From DASZJY01 sp036260255 (GTDB taxonomy: Bacteria > Actinomycetota > Acidimicrobiia > Acidimicrobiales > AC-14), in contig DATAAF010000097.1 in NCBI GenBank assembly GCA_036260255.1, forward strand, positions 1 to 64,000: DNA of 64,000 nt. Reading direction: 5' to 3'. Made by a program: the position numbers and the translations under genes. The notes below the pieces were generated by a model. The model saw only the letters and a program-made list of their open reading frames with translations. It was not told where the DNA came from and ran no database searches. Shown in pieces: positions 59,243-64,000 of the stretch (the stretch's first letter is position 1; each line of letters opens with the position of its first letter).

Positions 59243-59542
59243 ATGGCCACCTACATCATGCTGATGAAGTTCATCAATCCAGGGGTCGACTCGATCAAGA
59301 ACGCCCATGTGGGCCGCCAGCAGGGGAAGAAGGCGGCCAAGGCCCTCGGCATCACGTGGAAGCAGCAGTACCTCGTCATGGGGGAGTACGACGTCATCAC
59401 CGTGCTCGAGGCTCCCGACGACGAGACGGTCGCCAAGTTCGCCCTCATGGGGATGACCGGCAGCTTGTCCATCACAACCCTTCGGGCCTTCACCGAGAAC
59501 GAGGCGGACAAGCTCATCAAGAGCCTGGACGTCCCCCAGTAG
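59243..59542 (+). CDS. GYD domain protein
   Basis: 99 residues of the GYD family (ferredoxin-like dimer fold): TYIMLMKFINPGVDSIKN, then QYLVMGEYDVITVLEAPDDE with the GYD-type motif as GEYD, and SLSITTLRAFTENEADKLIK. Function unknown. ATG start with GAGAGGGG; TAGAGT about 35 bases upstream may be a -10 box. Confidence 0.88.
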   Translation: MATYIMLMKFINPGVDSIKNAHVGRQQGKKAAKALGITWKQQYLVMGEYDVITVLEAPDDETVAKFALMGMTGSLSITTLRAFTENEADKLIKSLDVPQ

Positions 59543-59565
59543 GGCGGCGTCATCTCAGACGCTCC

Positions 59566-59790
59566 TCAGCAGGAACTCCTCACCTCTGACGCCAGGACGT
59601 CGGGAGCGTGAACATGGGCCCGTGGCCCTGGCCGGGCAGGGCCCGTGTGCGGCCGTCCGGAAGGGCGGCGACGATGCGGTCGGCCGCCTACCTCACTCCG
59701 GGCCGCTGTCCTCGCCCACCAGGCAGAGGGTCGGCGCGGTAGGCCGGCGCGGGCGGCGGGGTCGAAGCGGTAGCGCTCACCGCCCGCAGC
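59566..59790 (-). pseudogene. Alpha/beta-hydrolase 3' remnant
   Basis: Reading the minus strand across frames gives the C-terminal part of an alpha/beta hydrolase: YRFDPAA, then TLCLVGEDSGPE, then AADRIVAALPDGRTRALPGQ with GH, then HAPDVLASEVRS. At least three indels and an in-frame TGA separate these. The rest of the gene is missing. The remaining 59543-59874 gap shows nothing else. Confidence 0.65.
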
Positions 59791-59874
59791 GGCACTCCGG
59801 ACGCTACGCGGCCGTCCGGTCGTGGTGAGGCGGGGTGGCCTAGGCTCGGTGGTCGTCGGCGCGAGAAGGGGGCG

Positions 59875-60390
59875 GTGCAGATCAGCTGGAACGACGAACC
59901 TCGGAGCTCTCCGGGCGACGGCCCCCAGCAGCCGGCCGCCGGCGGGACGGCCGGCCCGGGTGGCCCGGGTGGCCCGGGTGGCCCCGGTGGCTACCCACCC
60001 CCTCCACCACCGCCGCCCCCGGGTGCCCAGCCGGGGTACTACGGGCAGCCGCAGTGGGGGTACGGTCCGCCGCCCAGGCGGGGCACGAACGGCCTGGCCA
60101 TCGCCTCCCTCGTCTGCGGGATCGTGTGGATCTACGGGATCACGAGCGTCCTGGCCATCATCTTCGGGCTGGTTGCCCGCCGCCAGATCAAGGAGCGCAA
60201 CGAGACCGGTGACGGCATGGCCATCGCAGGCATCGTCCTCGGGATCCTCGGCGTGATCGGCGCCATCATCGTCGTGATCATCATCGCCACCGTCGTCGAC
60301 GACATCGAGGACTACGAGGACTTCCAGGACTTCAACATGATCCGCGCCGCCGCTCTCTACGTGAAAGGTTCCCTGGTCGGTCTCCTCTGA
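59875..60390 (+). CDS. DUF4190-type membrane protein with Pro/Gly-rich start
   Basis: 171 residues. The first 75 are Pro/Gly rich with a GGPGGPGGPGG run and a poly-Pro stretch. Two membrane helices (NGLAIASLVCGIVWIYGITS and GMAIAGIVLGILGVIGAIIV) with ARRQIKERNETGDG between them match DUF4190. The C-terminus is acidic. Function unknown. GTG start. Resembles in layout the dispanin-like protein at 13344. Confidence 0.8.
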   Translation: MQISWNDEPRSSPGDGPQQPAAGGTAGPGGPGGPGGPGGYPPPPPPPPPGAQPGYYGQPQWGYGPPPRRGTNGLAIASLVCGIVWIYGITSVLAIIFGLVARRQIKERNETGDGMAIAGIVLGILGVIGAIIVVIIIATVVDDIEDYEDFQDFNMIRAAALYVKGSLVGLL

Positions 60391-60414
60391 CCCGGCGGCG
60401 TCCCCCACCGGGCG

Positions 60415-60420
60415 TACAGT
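60415..60420 (+). promoter_or_regulatory. -10 box of the ECF sigma factor gene
   Basis: TACAGT ends nine bases before the ATG at 60430. Confidence 0.4.
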
Positions 60421-60429
60421 GGTCGGCCC

Positions 60430-61986
60430 ATGAACGACGCCGGGCTGGTCGTCGAGGCCCGAGCGGGCAACCTCAAGGCGTTCGGCGCCCTCTACGACCG
60501 CCACGCCGGCGGGGTCCACGACTTCCTGCGCTCGGTGACGGCCGACGACTCGATCGCCCACGACCTCCTCCACGACACCTTCGTCGTCGCCGGCTCCCGC
60601 CTGCTGCAGCTTCCCCAGCCGGCCAAGGTCCGGCCGTGGCTCTACGCCATAGCCCGCCACCAGGCGTTGGACAGGCTCGGCCGTCGCGGCGGGAAAAGGC
60701 GGCGGTGGCGGAGGAAGAAGGCGGGCGACGCGCGCCGGCCCGCGCCGGTCGCGCCGGCGGGCGAGCGAGGGCAGGTCGCCCGGGCCATCCAGGAGGTGCT
60801 GAGCCCCAAGGAGCGCGTGGTCCTCGACCTGAACCTCCGCCAGGGCCTGGAGGGCAAGGAACTGGCCGAAGCGTTGGGCGTCAACGAACGCCAGGCCTCG
60901 GCCATGGTCCGCCGCCTGCGACAGCGAGCGGAGCAGGAGGTGGGCCTGCGGGTGGTGGCGCGTACGGGCCGCCAGGAGTGCCCGGGGCTGGCCAAGCTCG
61001 TCGGGGGCGACGGGCGGCTCCGGCGGCGGGCGCAGAAGCGGGTGCGCCGGCACGTGGCGTTCTGCTCCACGTGTCGCGAGCGCCGCCGGCGCCTGGCCAC
61101 GCCCCTCGCCCTCCTGTCCGCCCTTCCGCCGGTGGCGCCTCCGGGCTACGTCCGCGAGCTGGTCCTCGAGCACGTGCAGCTGGGCGGACACCGGGGCCGC
61201 GCCTGGCGGGCATCACGCGGCGGGTTCCCCCCGCCGATGGTGCGGCCCCGGCAGCGGCGTGTGGGGGCCGGCGCGGCCGCCGCCGCGGTTGTGGCAGTGG
61301 TGGTGGTCGCCGTGCTCCTCGTGCGGGGGGACGGTGACGACACCCGGCAGGTGGCCACCGAGGGCACCCCGCCCGTCGACTTCCCGGTGTCGCCGGACGA
61401 GCTCCCTCCGCTGATCGACGACCCCTCCGCCGAGTTGCCGCCGGGCGTCGGGGCGGGCGACCTCGGCGACCTCGGCTTGGGGGACGTCGGCGGCGCCGGG
61501 GGGCGCGCCGGGGCCGCCCCCAGGGGCGGCGGGGGACGGGGAGCGGGCGGAGGGGGCGGCGGCGGAGGGGGTGGCGGCGGTGACGGCGGCGGCGGGGGCG
61601 GCGGCGGAGGGGCCGACGGCGGGGGGGCCGACACCGGCCAGCCGTCGCTCGGGGTGGTGAGCGTCCATCCCCCACTGATCGTGGAGGACGACGGCGCCGG
61701 CGGCTGCGCCCGGGCCGCCCGTGCGATCACCACGCGGGTCACGGCCACACCTTCGGACCCGGGCCGCGTGCGGTCCATGACCGTAAGCTGGGGCGGTCCC
61801 CGCGCCGGCTCGAGCGACATGGCGCCGAACGGCGAGGGCGGTTACGACGCGGTGATCGGCCCGTTCGACCGGGCTGCGGTCGGTCCCGGTGGGGCGGTGG
61901 ACGTCAGCGTGACCGTCAAGAGCGTCGACGACGGCGGCCGGTCGGCCGAGCACACCACCTCGTTCACCCTCCGCAGCTGCGATTAG
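60430..61986 (+). CDS. ECF sigma factor fused to zinc-binding, membrane and exterior domains
   Basis: 518 residues. Sigma region 2 spans about 10-85 (FGALYDRHAGGVHDFLRSVT, DLLHDTFVVAG, VRPWLYAIARHQALD) and region 4 about 115-165 (LSPKERVVLDLNLRQGLEGK, VNERQASAMVRRLRQRA). HVAFCSTC near 210 is an HxxxCxxC zinc anti-sigma-type motif. One membrane helix (about 278-297) follows, then a Gly-rich linker with long glycine runs and a C-terminal Ig-like exterior domain with two cysteines. Sigma and anti-sigma in one chain suggest release by proteolysis or an activity tethered to the membrane (inference). Some actinobacterial ECF groups have similar extensions. Confidence 0.88.
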   Translation: MNDAGLVVEARAGNLKAFGALYDRHAGGVHDFLRSVTADDSIAHDLLHDTFVVAGSRLLQLPQPAKVRPWLYAIARHQALDRLGRRGGKRRRWRRKKAGDARRPAPVAPAGERGQVARAIQEVLSPKERVVLDLNLRQGLEGKELAEALGVNERQASAMVRRLRQRAEQEVGLRVVARTGRQECPGLAKLVGGDGRLRRRAQKRVRRHVAFCSTCRERRRRLATPLALLSALPPVAPPGYVRELVLEHVQLGGHRGRAWRASRGGFPPPMVRPRQRRVGAGAAAAAVVAVVVVAVLLVRGDGDDTRQVATEGTPPVDFPVSPDELPPLIDDPSAELPPGVGAGDLGDLGLGDVGGAGGRAGAAPRGGGGRGAGGGGGGGGGGGGDGGGGGGGGGADGGGADTGQPSLGVVSVHPPLIVEDDGAGGCARAARAITTRVTATPSDPGRVRSMTVSWGGPRAGSSDMAPNGEGGYDAVIGPFDRAAVGPGGAVDVSVTVKSVDDGGRSAEHTTSFTLRSCD

Positions 61987-62084
61987 TTGACTGCTGTTCT
62001 CTCGCGCTGCCCCGCGACCGAGCTCGCGAGGTCGCACCTCAGCGCTTCGGGGCGCAGGCCCGACCGAAGTAGACCAGCAGCCAT
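61987..62084. terminator. Nested inverted repeats between convergent genes
   Basis: CTGCTG near 61992 and CAGCAG near 62075 form the outer pair. TGCCCCG and CGGGGCG are next. GCGACC/GGTCGC with internal GAGCTC is innermost. No T-run is present. The place between two convergent stops suggests a bidirectional end of transcription. Confidence 0.35.
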
Positions 62085-63320
62085 CTAGCGCGACACCAGG
62101 CGGAAGAGCCCGGTCGTCGTCAGCGCGTACAGCTCGCCCGACGCGTCCTCGCCGAACGACTGGATGAGCGCCCTCTGGCCGATGTCGAGCTCGCGGTCGG
62201 CCGTCACCCGCCCCCCCTGCTGGGTCAGCGCCCACACCTGGCCGGAGCAGTAGTCGGCGAAGAGGTAGGCGCCCCGGAGAGCGGGGATGGCCCCGCCCCG
62301 GTACACGTACCCGCCGATCACCGTGCACCGCCCGCCGCCGTGGTCGTACTCGAAGATGGGCAGGATGGCGCCCGGCGGGTTGTCCCCCTTCAGCGGGTGG
62401 CGGCTGTCCATGAGGCTCCAGCCGAAGTTGGCGCCGGCGGGGCTGCCGGCGGGCACGAAATCGATCTCCTCCCAGCGGTTCTGGCCCACGTCGGCGATCC
62501 AGAGGTCTCTCGACTCGCGGTCCCACGTGAAGCGCCAGGGGTTGCGCAGGCCGTAGGCGAAGATCTCCGGGCGGGCCCCCGACCGCCCGACGAAGGGGTT
62601 GTCGGGGGGGACGGTGTAGGGCGCCCCGCCCGAGGGGGCCGGGTCGATGCGCAGGATCTTCCCGAGCAGCGTGCCCAGGTTCTGGCCGTTGTTGTTCGGG
62701 TCACGCTGGCTGCCGCCGTCGCCCAGCCCGATGTAGAGCTTGCCGTCGGGGCCGAAGGCGACCTCGCCCCCGTTGTGGTTGGCGAAGGGCTGGTCGACGA
62801 ACAAGAGCTGCCGGCGGGACCCCAGGTCGGCCCGGCCCCCCGCGAAGGCGTACTCGACGACGCGGGTGTCGCCGGCGGTGTCGGTGTAGTTCACGTAGAG
62901 CTTCCCGCCGTCGGGCGAGAAGGTGAGGCCGAGCAGGCCCTGCTCGCTCCCGTTGGACACCTGCCCCGAGAGGTCGAGCACCGCCCCGGCGGCGAGCGAC
63001 GGCTGGCCTCCGCCCTGGCCCCGCAGGACCTGGCGGACCCGGCCGGACTTCTCGGCCACGTAGATGGCGTCGTCGCCCGGGCGCACGGCCATGGCCGTGG
63101 GCCGCTCGGGGCGGGCGACCTCCTGCAGGCGGACGGCCACCGCCCCGAGGTCGGGCCGGGCGGCCGGCGCCGCCGTCGTCCCCGTCGGGCCGGTCGCCGG
63201 GGGGGCGGCGGTCGTCGTCGGCGGAGGCGCCGCCACACCGCCGTCGCCGCCACCGTCGCCGCCGCACCCGGCCGCCAGCGCCAGGACGGCGGCCACCAGC
63301 ACGCGCAGGGGGCGGGTCAC
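62085..63320 (-). CDS. PQQ-dependent sugar dehydrogenase-like lipoprotein
   Basis: 411 residues. The signal ends in LAAGC with Cys19, then a Pro/Thr/Ala linker. The propeller has the soluble glucose dehydrogenase/HIPL signatures: GLLGLTFSPDGGKLYVNYTD, FANHNGGEVAFGPDGKLYIG, LGDGGSQRDPNNNGQNLGTL, FAYGLRNPWRFTWDRES and GQNRWEEIDFVP. The His in the NHNGG motif is the expected catalytic base. It likely oxidises sugars outside the membrane using PQQ, or is an inactive relative. GTG start overlapping the upstream gene's stop. Confidence 0.9.
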   Translation of the reverse strand: MTRPLRVLVAAVLALAAGCGGDGGGDGGVAAPPPTTTAAPPATGPTGTTAAPAARPDLGAVAVRLQEVARPERPTAMAVRPGDDAIYVAEKSGRVRQVLRGQGGGQPSLAAGAVLDLSGQVSNGSEQGLLGLTFSPDGGKLYVNYTDTAGDTRVVEYAFAGGRADLGSRRQLLFVDQPFANHNGGEVAFGPDGKLYIGLGDGGSQRDPNNNGQNLGTLLGKILRIDPAPSGGAPYTVPPDNPFVGRSGARPEIFAYGLRNPWRFTWDRESRDLWIADVGQNRWEEIDFVPAGSPAGANFGWSLMDSRHPLKGDNPPGAILPIFEYDHGGGRCTVIGGYVYRGGAIPALRGAYLFADYCSGQVWALTQQGGRVTADRELDIGQRALIQSFGEDASGELYALTTTGLFRLVSR

Positions 63321-64000
63321 CCGCCCATGGTCTCGCGCCCCTCCGCGCATTGGGTCAGCAAGGTCGCCTGTTTCGGCCAACTTTCCGGTGCCGGAACGGC
63401 CAGGGGCTCGAGGCTCTCGCCGCGGAACAGCGCGGCGGCCGCACCGGTGCCGCCGAGAGCGTCGGTGGCCAGCACCACCGCGGCGGCCGTGTAGGACGTT
63501 CGCTCGCCCCCCGGGAAGTGCACCCGCTCGGGGTGCACCATCCCGGTGAAGTAGCTGCCGTCGGGGTGGCGCAGGAGCCGGGTGGACGCCAGGAGGCGCG
63601 CCGCCCACTCGTCCTCGCCGGCGGCCAGGTGGGCGACGGCGCACTCGGCCGTCTCCGCCGCCGTCACCCACGGACGGTCGGACACGCACCGCGCCCCCAG
63701 GTCGTCCATCACGAAGCGAGCCCGCCCGGTGCCCAGCCGGCGGCGGGCCGCCTCGCCGGTAACCACTCCGCACAGCACCGGGTAGTACCAGTCCATCGCC
63801 CAGCGGTCCTTGGGCAGGAAGGCGCCGGGCCGGTGGGCGATGGCCGAGGCCAGGCACGAGGCGGCGAGCTCCCAGTCGGGTCGCTCCTGGCCGAGGCAGC
63901 CGGCGGCGGCCAGCGCGCAGCGCAGGCTCCACAGCGTGCTCGACGACGCGGTGAGGAGGGCGAAGGGCCACGGCCGGCCGTCGGCGTGGCGGGCCCAGAT
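63317..64000 (-). CDS. Prenyltransferase/terpene-cyclase-like alpha-barrel protein (5' end outside)
   Basis: The last 227 residues of a protein continuing beyond the window. Helical repeats (TLWSLRCALAAAGCLGQERP, RWAMDWYYPVLCGVVTGEAA, WVTAAETAECAVAHLAAGED, HPDGSYFTGMVHPERVHFPG, RTSYTAAAVVLATDALGG) follow the alpha/alpha-barrel of prenyltransferase/squalene-cyclase-type proteins. It resembles actinobacterial proteins annotated as prenyltransferase, without known substrate. It overlaps the sugar dehydrogenase start, so both belong to one operon. Confidence 0.72.
   Translation of the reverse strand: MWARHADGRPWPFALLTASSSTLWSLRCALAAAGCLGQERPDWELAASCLASAIAHRPGAFLPKDRWAMDWYYPVLCGVVTGEAARRRLGTGRARFVMDDLGARCVSDRPWVTAAETAECAVAHLAAGEDEWAARLLASTRLLRHPDGSYFTGMVHPERVHFPGGERTSYTAAAVVLATDALGGTGAAAALFRGESLEPLAVPAPESWPKQATLLTQCAEGRETMGG

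Overview
This is a very GC-rich (roughly 70 to 75 %), densely packed window from a free-living bacterium, most likely an actinobacterium. The gene order tRNA-Gln, glmU, prs, rplY, pth, mfd, mazG, an F420-type luciferase-like oxidoreductase, RipA-like NlpC/P60 protein, Lhr helicase and many lipoproteins with Thr/Pro linkers all point there. Acidimicrobiia is my guess from style, not a demonstrated placement. Start codons are often GTG, neighbouring genes often overlap as ATGA or GTGA, and many genes have a TAnnnT -10 box 5 to 10 bases before the start codon, which suggests widespread leaderless transcription.

Layout. 0-11.9 kb is core housekeeping: tRNA-Gln, a shortened glmU, prs, rplY, pth, mfd, a SurA/PpiC lipoprotein, mazG and a HemD-like protein. 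It is interrupted by a DUF559/AbiEi gene flanked by 26-bp inverted repeats (3.6-4.7 kb). 12.3-13.8 kb is a two-gene TIR plus dispanin-like membrane protein unit closed by a strong terminator. 14-20.8 kb carries a sugar-dehydrogenase-like propeller fused to a membrane domain, a PD-(D/E)XK nuclease, a Gly/Pro-rich membrane protein, an acetyltransferase and an odd class I tRNA with anticodon UAA. 20.8-31.9 kb is metabolism and envelope: glgX, nicotinate phosphoribosyltransferase, LOG-like protein, YVTN lipoprotein, NlpC/P60 hydrolase, fumC, a DUF2269 membrane protein, an eIF2B-like protein and a dienelactone-hydrolase-like protein.

32-45 kb is an accessory, partly decaying stretch. It holds a frameshifted ltrA, a shattered RibD-type reductase, a GMC-oxidoreductase-like remnant and a frameshifted DUF1232 gene among intact oxidoreductase, Nudix, SnoaL-like and glycosyltransferase genes. 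45-64 kb holds an M1-like peptidase lipoprotein, a PAC2 protein, an Lhr helicase carrying two tandem 38-residue repeat insertions, an F420-type oxidoreductase, a Nei-type glycosylase, an MFS transporter, a CBS-domain/citrate synthase fusion, small proteins, an alpha/beta-hydrolase remnant, an ECF sigma factor fused to its own zinc-binding and membrane domains, a soluble-type sugar dehydrogenase, and the 3' part of a prenyltransferase-like gene running off the end.

The most interesting signals are the inverted-repeat-bounded DUF559 gene, the GC-rich repeat family that has inserted in frame into the ATPase core of Lhr, the TIR/dispanin pair, the class I tRNA with a leucine anticodon, the truncated GlmU, and the two unusual fusions (CBS-citrate synthase and sigma/anti-sigma). 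No CRISPR array, integrase, transposase or prophage was seen.
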